This document shows positions 17,436 to 25,536 of a DNA stretch of 64,000 nt, in pieces. A program made the translations under genes and the position numbers. Under the pieces are notes generated by a model. It searched no databases, was not told the DNA's origin, and saw only the letters and a program-made list of their open reading frames with translations. Location of the stretch: positions 315,001 to 379,000 of the forward strand of contig JAJEEO010000001.1 of assembly GCA_022820925.1 (NCBI GenBank), in the 5' to 3' direction. This DNA is from Acidimicrobiia bacterium. GTDB lineage: Bacteria; Actinomycetota; Acidimicrobiia; Acidimicrobiales; Poriferisodalaceae. Positions within the stretch are counted from its first letter, which is position 1. Each line of letters begins with the position of its first letter.

Positions 17436-18287
17436 GTGAGATTGCTGCGTTACACGATTGCCTCCGAGTCACGGACCCATGTCGGCGTGGCGACCCCCGA
17501 GGGCGTGGCGAGTCTTGACGGCGTCACGCTGGGCGGCTCGCCGATCACCACCATGGGCGAGGCGGTCGCGAGTGCCATGTCGGACCCCGCGGCACTGGCA
17601 GGCGCGTCCGCTGACCATGGCTGGGACGAGATCACGTTCGCCGTGCCGGCGGACCCCGGTGCTCGCATGCTGTGCGCCGGGGCGAACTACCACAAGAAGT
17701 ACCCCCTGGGCGGCAACGTGCAGGCCCCGGCGCAGCCGGTCTACTTCAACAAGCCTCCCGGAACGCTGGTAGCCCACGGCGAGCGCCTCGTCCGGCCCTC
17801 GGTGTCGATCCAATTCGACTACGAGGTCGAGCTCGCCGTCGTGATCGGGCGGCCCGGACGTCACATCGAGGTGGGCGACGCCCTCGACTACGTCGGCGGC
17901 TACTCGATCCTCAACGACGGATCGGTGCGTGACTGGCAGCGCCACAGCGTCGCAGCGGGCAAGAACTTCTTCCGCTCCGGGTCGCTGGGCCCGTGGATCA
18001 CGACGGCTGACGAGATCGCCGATCCCGCTGCGCTCGAGGTGATCTGCCGGGTGAACGGCACCGAGCGCCAGCGAGCCAGCGTCAGCGAGATGATCTTCTC
18101 GGTCGCGGAGATCGTCTCGTACCTGTCGATGGTGATGCCGCTCGAACCCGGCGACGTCATCGCCACCGGTTCTCCCGAAGGCACCGGCGGCTCGTTCGAA
18201 CCGCCGCTCTGGCTGGAGCCGGGCGACGAGATCGCCTTCGAGATCCCTGGCATCGGCGTACTGGAGAACCGGGTGATCGACGAGTAG
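17436..18287 (+). CDS. Fumarylacetoacetate hydrolase family protein
   Basis: A 283-residue member of the FAH superfamily (hydrolases, decarboxylases and isomerases of diketo acids). Core motifs seen are the N-terminal lid, then YEVELAVVIGRPG (metal-binding Glu), YSILNDGSVRDWQRH, GPWITTADEI, VSYLSMVMPLEPGDVIATGSPEGTGG. The exact substrate is unknown. The GTG start at 17436 has TACGGT at 17422-17427, 8 nt upstream. Confidence 0.88.
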   Translation: MRLLRYTIASESRTHVGVATPEGVASLDGVTLGGSPITTMGEAVASAMSDPAALAGASADHGWDEITFAVPADPGARMLCAGANYHKKYPLGGNVQAPAQPVYFNKPPGTLVAHGERLVRPSVSIQFDYEVELAVVIGRPGRHIEVGDALDYVGGYSILNDGSVRDWQRHSVAAGKNFFRSGSLGPWITTADEIADPAALEVICRVNGTERQRASVSEMIFSVAEIVSYLSMVMPLEPGDVIATGSPEGTGGSFEPPLWLEPGDEIAFEIPGIGVLENRVIDE

Positions 18288-18496
18288 CCGATCTCCGGCC
18301 GACTTCGCCGCCCCGTGGGCCGCTGGATCGTGCCGCGCGGCAAGGCGTAGCTGAACGCACGCTGAGAATCCGGCGGGCGACACCCGCAGCCGACCGGCCA
18401 TCGGTACCTTGGGCCGAAGGTTCCGGCCGCCGCCTGCGGCGGCCACAGCTCGACGACGAAGCCGGTCCCGAGCCGGCTTCAGCGAGGACGCGCCCG

Positions 18497-19888
18497 GTGC
18501 GAGGTTCAGCGCCACAGTCACGCTCCCCCGCAGCACGTCGCGGGCTTGCACGCCGCGGCGTGGCGGCGCTCGCGTTCGCGCTGGTGGTGAGCGTCGTGCC
18601 GATCGCCGGCACCGGCGCCCAGTCGACACCCTCCGACGCGGAGCTGCGAGAGCGCCAGAAGCAGCTCGAAGAGCAGCAGAAGGAGCTGGAGGCGGAGCTG
18701 GCCGAGGAACGACGGATCCGCGACGAAGCACAGGCTGAGCTGCTCTCCAAGATCCTCGAGGTCGACCTGCAGCAGGCCGACGTGAATGAGGTGCTCGAAG
18801 CCTTCGACCAGCTCAAGGTGCTGGTGAACGACCAGCGCGCCGACCTTGACGCGGCTGAGCTGGCCTTGGATGCTGCCGAGGCGTCAGTGGAGGCAGCGCT
18901 CCATCGGCAGCTGTCGCTCGACGCGCAGCACGAAGAGCTGGGGCTGCGCGTCATCGATCTGATCGTGCAGACCTACATCGGCCACGATGCCTTGGTCGAA
19001 GGCTCGTACGGCCTGGTGCGCACCGGCGACATCTACGACGCCGCCCGCATCCGGGTGCTGATCGGCGCGGCGCTCGGCGACCTGAACGTGACCGCCGACC
19101 AGCTGCGAGCCCTCACCATCGATGCCGAGCTGGCGCTGCGCGAGTTCCAGCGCGCGGAGGAACTGCGAGATGTGCGCCGCGTCGAGTCCGAACGGGCGTT
19201 GGAGGACCTGCTCGATGCCGTCGAGCAGGAGGCCATCGTGCTGGTGGAGCTCGAGGACGAACTCGACGCGCTGCTGTACGAGCAGGCGGCGCTGGAGGAA
19301 TGGAATGCCGCTGCCGCAGCGGAGGTCGCCGCCACTGCCGAGCACGTCACCAGCGTCATCCGCGAGCAGGACCGCATCGAGTCCGAGCTCAAGCGCCGCA
19401 AGGCGGAAGAGGAGCGGAAGCGGCGAGAGGCAGAGGAGCGGGCCCGCCGGGAGCGAGAGGGCACCGCCGGGCAGCCCACCGACAACAACATCAACCTCAG
19501 CGAGCTCACCTGGGTGGGCGGCATCCAGGTGCACGAGTCGATCGCCAGCAAAGTGCAGGACCTGCTCGAGCACGCTGCGCGCGACGGCATCAGGCTGACT
19601 GGCGGCGGTTACCGCAGCGCCGCCACGCAGATCGCACTCCGGCGGGCGAACTGCGGGACGAGCGAGTGGGCGATCTGGCAGAAACCCTCCTACCAGTGCC
19701 GACCGCCCACGGCCCGGCCTGGACGTTCCATGCACGAGCGCGGCCTGGCTATCGACTTCCAGCACAACGGCCGGTCGGTCAACAGCCGCAACTCGGCGGC
19801 ATTCAGGTGGCTGGCGGCCAACGCTGCGACGTACGGCCTGTACAACCTGCCCAGCGAGCCGTGGCACTGGTCGACGAACGGCAACTAG
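18497..19888 (+). CDS. Coiled-coil VanY-type D-Ala-D-Ala carboxypeptidase
   Basis: A 463-residue exported peptidase. It has a signal peptide (VAALAFALVVSVVPIAGTGAQ), a long coiled coil of about 290 residues (AELRERQKQLEEQQKELEAEL onward, ending in a KRRKAEEERKRREAEERARRE stretch), then a VanY/M15 domain with zinc motifs SMHERGLAIDF (His and Asp) and EPWHW (His). The domain order resembles secreted, coiled-coil-regulated peptidoglycan hydrolases used in cell separation, so it may act on peptidoglycan under control of a partner. The start (GTG 18497) is inferred from the signal peptide. Confidence 0.82.
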   Translation: MRGSAPQSRSPAARRGLARRGVAALAFALVVSVVPIAGTGAQSTPSDAELRERQKQLEEQQKELEAELAEERRIRDEAQAELLSKILEVDLQQADVNEVLEAFDQLKVLVNDQRADLDAAELALDAAEASVEAALHRQLSLDAQHEELGLRVIDLIVQTYIGHDALVEGSYGLVRTGDIYDAARIRVLIGAALGDLNVTADQLRALTIDAELALREFQRAEELRDVRRVESERALEDLLDAVEQEAIVLVELEDELDALLYEQAALEEWNAAAAAEVAATAEHVTSVIREQDRIESELKRRKAEEERKRREAEERARREREGTAGQPTDNNINLSELTWVGGIQVHESIASKVQDLLEHAARDGIRLTGGGYRSAATQIALRRANCGTSEWAIWQKPSYQCRPPTARPGRSMHERGLAIDFQHNGRSVNSRNSAAFRWLAANAATYGLYNLPSEPWHWSTNGN

Positions 19889-19915
19889 GAGGCTGAACCG
19901 AGAGGCGAAGCCTCC
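19888..19915. terminator. Hairpin between convergent genes, related to the dispersed repeat
   Basis: GGAGGCT at 19888-19894 and AGCCTCC at 19909-19915 form an inverted repeat between the VanY-type gene and imuB, starting at the VanY stop codon. The inner sequence GGCTGAACCGAGAGGCGAAGCC matches the first half of the dispersed ~85-bp repeat (GGCTGAGCCGGCAGGCGAAG...). No T-tract follows. It may serve as a bidirectional terminator. Confidence 0.5.
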
Positions 19916-19920
19916 AAGTC

Positions 19921-21714
19921 TCAGTCGTAGGTGGCCTCGCGCTGCCAGCGGCCGTCCTCGACAGCGCAGAGATGGGCAGTGCCGTCGTCGAGCACGAGCT
20001 GGAACCGGGCCTGGCGGCGGCGTGCAGCGCGATCCCACCAGCGCTCGTCCAGCGGCCACGGCCCGGCCCATGCAGCGATGCGGCTCGTGCGCCCGTCGAC
20101 CCTGCACAGCACCGCCGGGGGTGCACTGAGCTGCGCCCTGCCGCTCACGCCCACCGGCTCGCCGTCCGCGTCGAGCACCACGAGCGGTTCGGGTTCGACC
20201 ATCACTTCGGCAGGGGCGGGCGCACCGAGCCGTCCCGGCCACGGAGCTGTGCCTGATGCGCCGGCCCCACGAGGACCGGCTGTGTTTGATGCGCCGGTCC
20301 CACGAGGACCGGCTGTGCCTGATGCGCCGGCTGTGCCGAACGGGAGGCGCTGCTCGAGATCGGCGAAGCGGCGGCCGGAGCCCAGACGGCCCACGGTGAC
20401 GCTGTCGAAGCCAACCAGGGTCTGCACTCGCTGCAGTGCCCGTTCGGCCCGCTCGTCGGCCTCGGACTGGCCGCCCCAGAAGCCGAGCTGGCGCCCTTCG
20501 TCGGGGACCGCCTCGGCAACGGTCAGCCGGATGTGCGAGACACGGCCGCTGGCGCGGGTGCGCTTGCCGGCCCGCCAGCCGTCGAGCTGCCAGCGCACAC
20601 GGTCGACCACATCGGGCGGGCTGAAGCGGAACCCGTGGCGCCATCTGCGGCTGGTTGTCTCGCCGTGCTCGGTCTCGGCGCTGATCTCCACGCACACCAG
20701 CGCCTGGCCGAGCCGCGCCAGCCGAGCATCGAGCTGATCTGCCAGGGACTTGGCTGCGAAGGCCACCGAGTCGAGCCGGTCCGCGGGCGGGTCGATCTCG
20801 GTCTCGACGCAGAGCTCAGGCTGCGCGACCCCAGGCTGGCTCAGCCGAGGATCGCGCCCGTTGGCCAGCCGGTGCGCCCATTCGCCTTGGGTGCCGAACC
20901 TGCCGACGAGGTCGGTGACTTCCAGGGCCGCCACGTCGCCCAAGGTGCGCAGGCCCAACCGCCGCAGCACATCGATGAAATCTCTCGCTGTGCCCGGGTC
21001 GCCCGCCAGCGGCGAGAACGCCTCAGCCAGGGTGGATATCGGCAGCGTGCCCAGGAAGGACGCACTGCAGCCGGCGGCCACCACCAGCACCGGCATCGAC
21101 GGTGTCCGGGCCGACGCTGCCCTCCCCGCAAGACCGGCAGCGAACAAGCCGTCGGCGATGCCAACGCTGACGGCTGGATTTGATGCGCCGGCGCCACGAG
21201 CGCCGGCTGTGCCCGGCTCGCCGGCCAGCACTCCGGCAACGGTGCGATGCACCAGCTCGGCCAGCGCTTCGTCGCCGCCGTAGTAGCGCGATGGACCCCG
21301 GGTGGCAATGACACAGCAACCAGGTGCCAGCACCTCGACTCTCGGCGCCAGATCTTCCAGCGCCGCCGCCACGGGGGCGAAACAGCGAGCGTCGAGATCG
21401 GGATCGTGCTCGGCCAGCTCCAAGACGGGACATTCCGTCTGGGCTTGGCGGCGACGCATCCCCGTGCGTATCCCAGCAGCAGCGGCCGCGGGCGTGACGG
21501 CGGTGATGCGCCCGGCGGAGACCACCGCCGCTGGTGCGGCCGGGTCGAACCCTGCTGCGACAGCAGACCAGTTCGCGACCTCCGCTGCCAGCATCCGCGG
21601 CGGAGTGGCCTGAACAGCCATCGAACCAGCCCCCGCAAGCGGACCGCCTGGCGCAACACCCTCGCCCGCAGCGCTCTCCAGCACGACACCCTCTTCGACA
21701 GGATCGCTCAGCAC
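19921..21714 (-). CDS. imuB: ImuB-like inactive Y-family polymerase
   Basis: About 597 residues of a Y-family-like protein. The N-terminal palm-like region starts near RMLAAEVANWSAVAAGFDP and the helix-hairpin-helix part reads DVLRRLGLRTLGDVAALEV. The catalytic acidic pair expected of active Y-family enzymes is not evident (RGPSRYYGG occupies that region), as known for ImuB, which is a hub linking beta clamp, ImuA and DnaE2. Gly/Ala/Pro-rich insertions at 21187-21207 and 20260-20313 are encoded by palindromic hairpins. The start is GTG 21714, chosen for an AGGAG 6 nt upstream; ATG 21621 is an alternative. It follows imuA by 13 bp. Confidence 0.85.
   Translation of the reverse strand: MLSDPVEEGVVLESAAGEGVAPGGPLAGAGSMAVQATPPRMLAAEVANWSAVAAGFDPAAPAAVVSAGRITAVTPAAAAAGIRTGMRRRQAQTECPVLELAEHDPDLDARCFAPVAAALEDLAPRVEVLAPGCCVIATRGPSRYYGGDEALAELVHRTVAGVLAGEPGTAGARGAGASNPAVSVGIADGLFAAGLAGRAASARTPSMPVLVVAAGCSASFLGTLPISTLAEAFSPLAGDPGTARDFIDVLRRLGLRTLGDVAALEVTDLVGRFGTQGEWAHRLANGRDPRLSQPGVAQPELCVETEIDPPADRLDSVAFAAKSLADQLDARLARLGQALVCVEISAETEHGETTSRRWRHGFRFSPPDVVDRVRWQLDGWRAGKRTRASGRVSHIRLTVAEAVPDEGRQLGFWGGQSEADERAERALQRVQTLVGFDSVTVGRLGSGRRFADLEQRLPFGTAGASGTAGPRGTGASNTAGPRGAGASGTAPWPGRLGAPAPAEVMVEPEPLVVLDADGEPVGVSGRAQLSAPPAVLCRVDGRTSRIAAWAGPWPLDERWWDRAARRRQARFQLVLDDGTAHLCAVEDGRWQREATYD
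20260..20313. repeat. Two CACGA-loop palindromic elements in imuB
   Basis: Two hairpins on a 33-bp period: GCCGGCCC-CACGA-GGACCGGC (20260-20280, one mismatch) and GCCGGTCC-CACGA-GGACCGGC (20293-20313, perfect 8-bp stem). Each is preceded by TGATGC and followed by TGTG; a further half unit follows at about 20314-20337. Read through in frame, they encode a Gly/Ala/Ser/Thr/Pro-rich stretch. Confidence 0.75.
21187..21207. repeat. CACGA-loop palindromic element in imuB (second site)
   Basis: GCCGGCGC-CACGA-GCGCCGGC, a perfect 8-bp stem with the same 5-nt loop but a different stem sequence from the 20.3-kb copies. The flanks (TTTGATGC before, TGTGCC after) are shared. The encoded peptide is AGARGAGASNPA. 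Confidence 0.75.
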
Positions 21715-21727
21715 AGCGCGCTCCTGG

Positions 21728-22516
21728 CTATCCCGCTTGCCGCTGCAGGGGGACGACGACATCGTCACCGCTTCCCGAGGCATCGGCCATCGAGATGCCG
21801 CCCTGTGCAGAGACGACCTGAGCTGGCCAGGAAACGGTGGTGATCGCACCGCGGACGGCGGTGATGTGCCCGCTGGCATCAGGCAGCCACAGGACGGCTC
21901 GTCGCGGCAACGACGCCGCACCGCGGCCCGCAGCAACCACCTCGGCCCGGCGTTCCCGCAGCCGGCCGTGCCCGTGCCCGAGACCGGTCCATGCAGCACG
22001 TTCCACCGTCATGGTCACGTCCGGACTGAATGCGCCGGCTGGGTTCGATGCGCCGACGCCACGAGCGCCGGCTGGGTTCGATGCGCCGACCTCGATCACC
22101 ACGGTCCCGCGCTCCCGCAGGCGAGTGCGCAGGCGCCGGCTGTGGGCAGCCGCCAGCCGCACGCTCCCAGCCAGCAGGATCACGTCGACGTTGCCGACCA
22201 GGGCGTTCAGCACTTCGGCTGCAGCACTGCCGGGTTGGTCCACGAAGGCCCACCGGTCCAGTGATGCGCCCCGCTCAGCCACCGCCGAGACGCCCATGCG
22301 TCCCAGGCCCACCGCGGTCACCCACCCGCCGGTGCGCGAGACCTCCGCCGCGAAGGCCGTTGCCAAGGTCAACGCCCCTGGACCCTGAGCGGCCAGCACC
22401 GTCCCGGGAACAAGCCCCGGCTGGGTCAGCAGCGGTGTCAACTCGTCAGCGACAGGCAGCAGCCGCTCGCGGCGACTGGCAGCTATGTCGCTCAGACGCA
22501 TCGCCTCTGCAGCCAT
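21728..22516 (-). CDS. imuA: ImuA-like RecA-fold mutasome protein
   Basis: A 262-residue RecA-like protein of the actinobacterial ImuA' type: GLVPGTVLAAQGPGALTLATAF in the position of the Walker loop (degenerate), VTAVGLGRMGV, NVDVILLAGSVRLAAAHSRR, and a C-terminal beta region (RAVLWLPDASGHITAV). In known systems it partners ImuB to load DnaE2 on damaged templates. The peptide NPAGARGVGASNPAG is encoded by a palindromic element. The ATG at 22516 has TAGTCT 6 nt upstream (leaderless) and SOS-like boxes behind it. imuB follows in the same operon. Confidence 0.82.
   Translation of the reverse strand: MAAEAMRLSDIAASRRERLLPVADELTPLLTQPGLVPGTVLAAQGPGALTLATAFAAEVSRTGGWVTAVGLGRMGVSAVAERGASLDRWAFVDQPGSAAAEVLNALVGNVDVILLAGSVRLAAAHSRRLRTRLRERGTVVIEVGASNPAGARGVGASNPAGAFSPDVTMTVERAAWTGLGHGHGRLRERRAEVVAAGRGAASLPRRAVLWLPDASGHITAVRGAITTVSWPAQVVSAQGGISMADASGSGDDVVVPLQRQAG
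22052..22072. repeat. CACGA-loop palindromic element in imuA
   Basis: GCCGACGC-CACGA-GCGCCGGC, an 8-bp stem with one mismatch and the same loop as the imuB copies. It is flanked on both sides by GGCTGGGTTCGATGCGCC-type half units (22037-22058 and 22070-22090). Confidence 0.7.
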
Positions 22517-22522
22517 CGCGAC

Positions 22523-22559
22523 AGACTAGACGAACAATCGTCGCTACGAACGGTTGTTT
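22523..22559 (-). promoter_or_regulatory. imuA promoter with two tandem SOS-like boxes
   Basis: On the plus strand: GAAC-AATC-GTCG at 22532-22543 and GAAC-GGTT-GTTT at 22548-22559. Each keeps the CGAAC half and has a degraded second half. The period is 16 bp, as at dnaE2. The -10 TAGTCT (complement of 22523-22528) is 6 nt from the ATG and 3 nt from the first box, nearly the same geometry as dnaE2. Confidence 0.65.
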
Positions 22560-22627
22560 ACGGCCGAGCCGTTGTCGTTGCCCGTGCTTGTGCGCCCCTG
22601 AGTCTCTGCGACAGGGGGCCGGACTGG

Positions 22628-22894
22628 CTACTTCGTGCCGACCAGCAGAGTGGCGCCGACGGGACCCGCATGCTCGCTGTGCAGTTCGCCGGCGGCAACC
22701 TCGCACCAGTCCCCCACTCCCATGACGCGGGTCTCGTCCTCCAGTCCCAGCCGGAACTCGCCCTTGGTCACCATCGCCATGGCAGAGAAATCGTGGCTGT
22801 GCAGATCGCCATCGGCGTGAGGCTCGAACTCGGCGTTGCGCGGCTCGTTGTAACCCCGTGCCGCAAGCTCAGAACGGAACTCGTCTTCGGTCAT
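22628..22894 (-). CDS. Small cupin-domain protein
   Basis: An 88-residue single cupin (MTEDEFRSELAARGY, then EPHADGDLHSHDFSAMAMVTKGEF and GDWCEVAAGELHSEH). The two cupin motifs carry His residues (HADGDLHSH; ELHSEH) that normally bind a metal. Such small cupins are often dioxygenase-like, isomerases or sensors; the substrate is unknown. The ATG at 22892-22894 has TACTGT 6 nt upstream (leaderless) and palindromic operator-like repeats behind that. Confidence 0.75.
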   Translation of the reverse strand: MTEDEFRSELAARGYNEPRNAEFEPHADGDLHSHDFSAMAMVTKGEFRLGLEDETRVMGVGDWCEVAAGELHSEHAGPVGATLLVGTK

Positions 22895-22900
22895 GGAGAA

Positions 22901-22967
22901 ACAGTAGCTAGCGACATGCCAATCGTTCACGCGGGCGAGCCAGCGACTGTGCTTGTCGCTAGCGACA
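22901..22967 (-). promoter_or_regulatory. Cupin-gene promoter and repeated operator-like sites
   Basis: The -10 TACTGT is the complement of 22901-22906. GCTAGCGACA occurs at 22907-22916, directly upstream of the -10, and again at 22958-22967 as half of the perfect 14-bp palindrome TGTCGCTAGCGACA (22954-22967). A degenerate GCCAGCGACT lies at 22939-22948. The arrangement suggests a dedicated regulator. Confidence 0.55.
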
Positions 22968-22977
22968 GTGCCGGTCG

Positions 22978-23001
22978 CTACCGCTAGCGAGCTAGCGGTA
23001 G
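22978..23001. terminator. Perfect 11-bp inverted repeat at the end of the Nfu-like gene
   Basis: CTACCGCTAGC-GA-GCTAGCGGTAG. It includes the stop codon of the minus-strand gene ending at 22992 and lies between it and the cupin promoter. It is probably a hairpin terminator without T-tract, or a further operator given the shared GCTAGCG core. Confidence 0.5.
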
Positions 23002-23282
23002 TGGGCGAACAGCTCTTCGATGAGCTCGGTGATGCCGTCGGAGGTGTGGCCGCGGGAGAGGTCGATGGTGGCCACGTTGCCGTACACGTGAATGTGGTCG
23101 ACGCCGCCACGCTGGAACAGGCGCCACGCCAGCAGATCGGCCGGGTCCTCGGCGCTGGCGGCGTCTTCCGCGCTGTTGTAGTAGCGATGGCCCGCCCCGG
23201 TCAGCGGACGGTTGGTCTCGAACTGGACCGTGCCCGGCCGGACGGCCGACGGTCGCTCTGCTACTCGGACGGGCTGACCCAT
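22992..23282 (-). CDS. Small Nfu N-terminal-like protein
   Basis: A 96-residue protein. VQFETNRPLTGAGHRYYN, then DPADLLAWRLFQRGGVDHIH and VYGNVATIDLSRG resemble the N-terminal domain of Nfu-type iron-sulfur scaffolds (TPNP...LAQxLFxIxGVxxVFxxxDFVTV). The C-terminal CxxC NifU domain is absent, so it cannot hold an Fe-S cluster in the usual way. Stand-alone versions occur in actinobacteria; their role is unclear. TAGGCT lies 8 nt before the ATG. Confidence 0.6.
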   Translation of the reverse strand: MGQPVRVAERPSAVRPGTVQFETNRPLTGAGHRYYNSAEDAASAEDPADLLAWRLFQRGGVDHIHVYGNVATIDLSRGHTSDGITELIEELFAHYR

Positions 23283-23369
23283 GGCCGATGAGCCTAGACA
23301 GATATATGGCTAGCTTGGGGCTGCTCGTAACCCGGATATTCCGCCTTTCTTGCGAAACAGGAGCCCGAC

Positions 23370-24653
23370 ATGGCCGCTGCCGACACCGCTGAGATCACCG
23401 AGGAGCAGTTCGCTGCTGAGGCGCTGGAATTCTTGGAGGCCAATGCCAAGCGAAAGGCCGAGCGGCGCGAGTTCGTCTGGGGCGAGGGGCCCGACAACGC
23501 GGCGCTCTTCGAGGAGATCGACCGCGAGCGCGAGCGCGCCGAGCTGGAGGCGTCCAAGGAGTGGCGGGCCGCCAAGTACGACGCCGGCTTCGGCTGGATC
23601 AGCGGGCCGGCCGAGCTGGGCGGCGGCGGCATGCCCCGCAAGTTCGAGCGCGTCTGGGGCCAGCTCGAGAGCCAGTTCGACACGCCCGACGGCGGCTTCT
23701 TCGGCATCGGCCTGGGCATGGTGGCCCCCACCATCCTCGCCCACGCCCAGCCCGACGTGTCCGCCGAGGTGCTGCCCCGGATGTACCGGGCCGACATCGT
23801 GGGCTGCCAGCTGTTCTCCGAGCCGGGCGCCGGCTCAGACTTGGCCAGCCTGCAGATGCGGGCCGAGCGCGACGGCGAGGAGTGGATCCTCAACGGTCAG
23901 AAGGTGTGGACCTCGGGCGCGCACTATTCCGACATCGGCGAGGTGATTGCCCGCTCCGACTTCGACCTGCCCAAGCACCAGGGCCTCACCGGCTTCCTGG
24001 TGGACATGAAGGCCCCCGGCGTGGAGGTGCGCCCGCTGCGGCAGATGACCGGCGGGGCCAACTTCAACGAGGTGTACTTCACCGACGTGCGCGTGCCCGA
24101 CTCGCACCGCCTCGGCGAGGTCAACCAGGGCTGGGGCGTGGCGCTGACCACGCTCATGAACGAGCGGGCGGCCATCGGCGGCGGCTCGGGCGGCGGCACC
24201 GGCGGGGGCAGCTTCACCAAGCTGTCGGCCATGGCCGCCCACTACGGGATGGCCCACGACGCCCTGGCCCGCCAGAAGCTGGCCGAGATCTACACCCACG
24301 GCAAGGTGCTGGGCTGGTCGAACCAGCGCACGATGGATGCGCTGCGCGCCGGCAAGACCCCCGGTCCCGAGATGTCGCTGTCGAAGATGGGGCTGATCCG
24401 CCAGATGAACGCCACCTGCGAATTCGTGGCCGACACCATCGGCCCCAAGCTGGTGGTCGACTCCGGCGAGTGGGGCACGTTCTCGTGGGCCGGCTACGTG
24501 CTGGGCTTCCCGGCGATGCGCATCGCCGGCGGTTCAGACGAGGTGATGCGCAACATCGTCGGCGAGCGCGTGCTGGGCCTGCCCAAGGAGCCCGGCATCG
24601 ACACCACCAGCCCCTTCCGGGAGCTGAAGGTCGGCACCCAGCGCGCCGAGTGA
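23370..24653 (+). CDS. Acyl-CoA dehydrogenase family protein
   Basis: A 427-residue FAD-dependent acyl-CoA dehydrogenase. It shows the characteristic flavin-contact segments VGCQLFSEPGAGSDLAS and LNGQKVWTSGAHYSD, then GFLVDMKAPGVEVRPLRQMTGG and a helical C-terminal domain ending MRIAGGSDEVMRNIVGERVLGLP. These enzymes introduce alpha-beta double bonds in acyl-CoAs; chain length is not evident. The start ATG has a good AGGAG at about 9 nt. A Gly-rich loop (GGGSGGGTGGGSF) is inserted near residue 275. An F420-type oxidoreductase follows 10 bp later, probably in one operon. Confidence 0.9.
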   Translation: MAAADTAEITEEQFAAEALEFLEANAKRKAERREFVWGEGPDNAALFEEIDRERERAELEASKEWRAAKYDAGFGWISGPAELGGGGMPRKFERVWGQLESQFDTPDGGFFGIGLGMVAPTILAHAQPDVSAEVLPRMYRADIVGCQLFSEPGAGSDLASLQMRAERDGEEWILNGQKVWTSGAHYSDIGEVIARSDFDLPKHQGLTGFLVDMKAPGVEVRPLRQMTGGANFNEVYFTDVRVPDSHRLGEVNQGWGVALTTLMNERAAIGGGSGGGTGGGSFTKLSAMAAHYGMAHDALARQKLAEIYTHGKVLGWSNQRTMDALRAGKTPGPEMSLSKMGLIRQMNATCEFVADTIGPKLVVDSGEWGTFSWAGYVLGFPAMRIAGGSDEVMRNIVGERVLGLPKEPGIDTTSPFRELKVGTQRAE

Positions 24654-24663
24654 GCCGGCCGGC

Positions 24664-25515
24664 ATGAAGATCGGGCTCGCACCCACCAACAGTGACTACG
24701 GACCGGCGACCGCCGACATGGCGGTCGAAGCGGAGCAGCGGGGCTACGACTCGCTGTGGGTGGGCGAGCACAGCCACATCCCTGCCAGCCGGGAGACGAT
24801 TCACCCCGACGGGGGCGATTTGCCGCAGCTCTACTGGCACATGCGCGACCCGTTCGTCTCGCTGGCGACGGCGGCGGCTGCGACGTCGAAGATCAAGCTG
24901 GCGATGGGCGTCTGCCTCGTGCTCGAGCACGAGATCCTGGACCTGGCCAAGAGCGTGGCGACACTGGACGAGGTGTCCGACGGCCGCCTGCTGTTCGGAG
25001 TCGGCGTGGGGTGGAACCGCGAGGAACTGGCAAATGTGTCGAACGTACCCTGGGCGCAGCGCTACAACGCCATGCGCGAGACGGTCGCTGCGCTGCGGCT
25101 GCTGTGGGCTGAGCACGAAGTCGGGTACTCAGGCGAGTTCGTGAACTTCGCGCCCTCGTGGGTGTACCCGAAGCCGACGCAGAAGCCCGGCCCCCCGGTG
25201 CTCGTGGGCTGCCGCGGACGGATCGGGATGCGCCACGTCGCCGAGTACGCAGACGGCTGGTGCCCGCTCGACGTGGGCTTCAGGGACGTGCGAGTGGGAT
25301 TCGAGCGCTTCCGCACTGCAGTGGAGGCGGCCGGGCGCGACCCCGATGCCATCCCGATCTCGATGTACTGCTACGCGAGCCCGGACGCAGAGAAACTGGA
25401 GCTGTACCGCGATCTCGGCGTCGAGCGTGTCGTCCTCGCCGCCCCCGATGGCGCGGATCGTCTGGCGCGATACGTCGACCGCAACCAGCATCTCGTGGAC
25501 GCCTTCGCCAACTGA
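24664..25515 (+). CDS. LLM-class F420-dependent oxidoreductase
   Basis: A 283-residue luciferase-like protein (MKIGLAPTNSDYG, WVGEHSHIPASRET, VCLVLEHEILDLAKSVATLD, LLFGVGVGWNREEL, PPVLVGCRGRIGMRHVAEYADGW). This subgroup usually uses F420H2. It starts 10 bp after the acyl-CoA dehydrogenase stop and is likely co-transcribed, so it may act in the same lipid or steroid-like oxidation route (inference). Confidence 0.88.
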   Translation: MKIGLAPTNSDYGPATADMAVEAEQRGYDSLWVGEHSHIPASRETIHPDGGDLPQLYWHMRDPFVSLATAAAATSKIKLAMGVCLVLEHEILDLAKSVATLDEVSDGRLLFGVGVGWNREELANVSNVPWAQRYNAMRETVAALRLLWAEHEVGYSGEFVNFAPSWVYPKPTQKPGPPVLVGCRGRIGMRHVAEYADGWCPLDVGFRDVRVGFERFRTAVEAAGRDPDAIPISMYCYASPDAEKLELYRDLGVERVVLAAPDGADRLARYVDRNQHLVDAFAN

Positions 25516-25536
25516 TCTCGCTGTCTGCGGGGCCGG

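Noticed and set aside
18884..20695. 603-codon minus-strand open frame across the VanY-type gene and imuB
   Set aside because: It crosses two well-supported genes in another frame and shows no domain; typical high-GC shadow.
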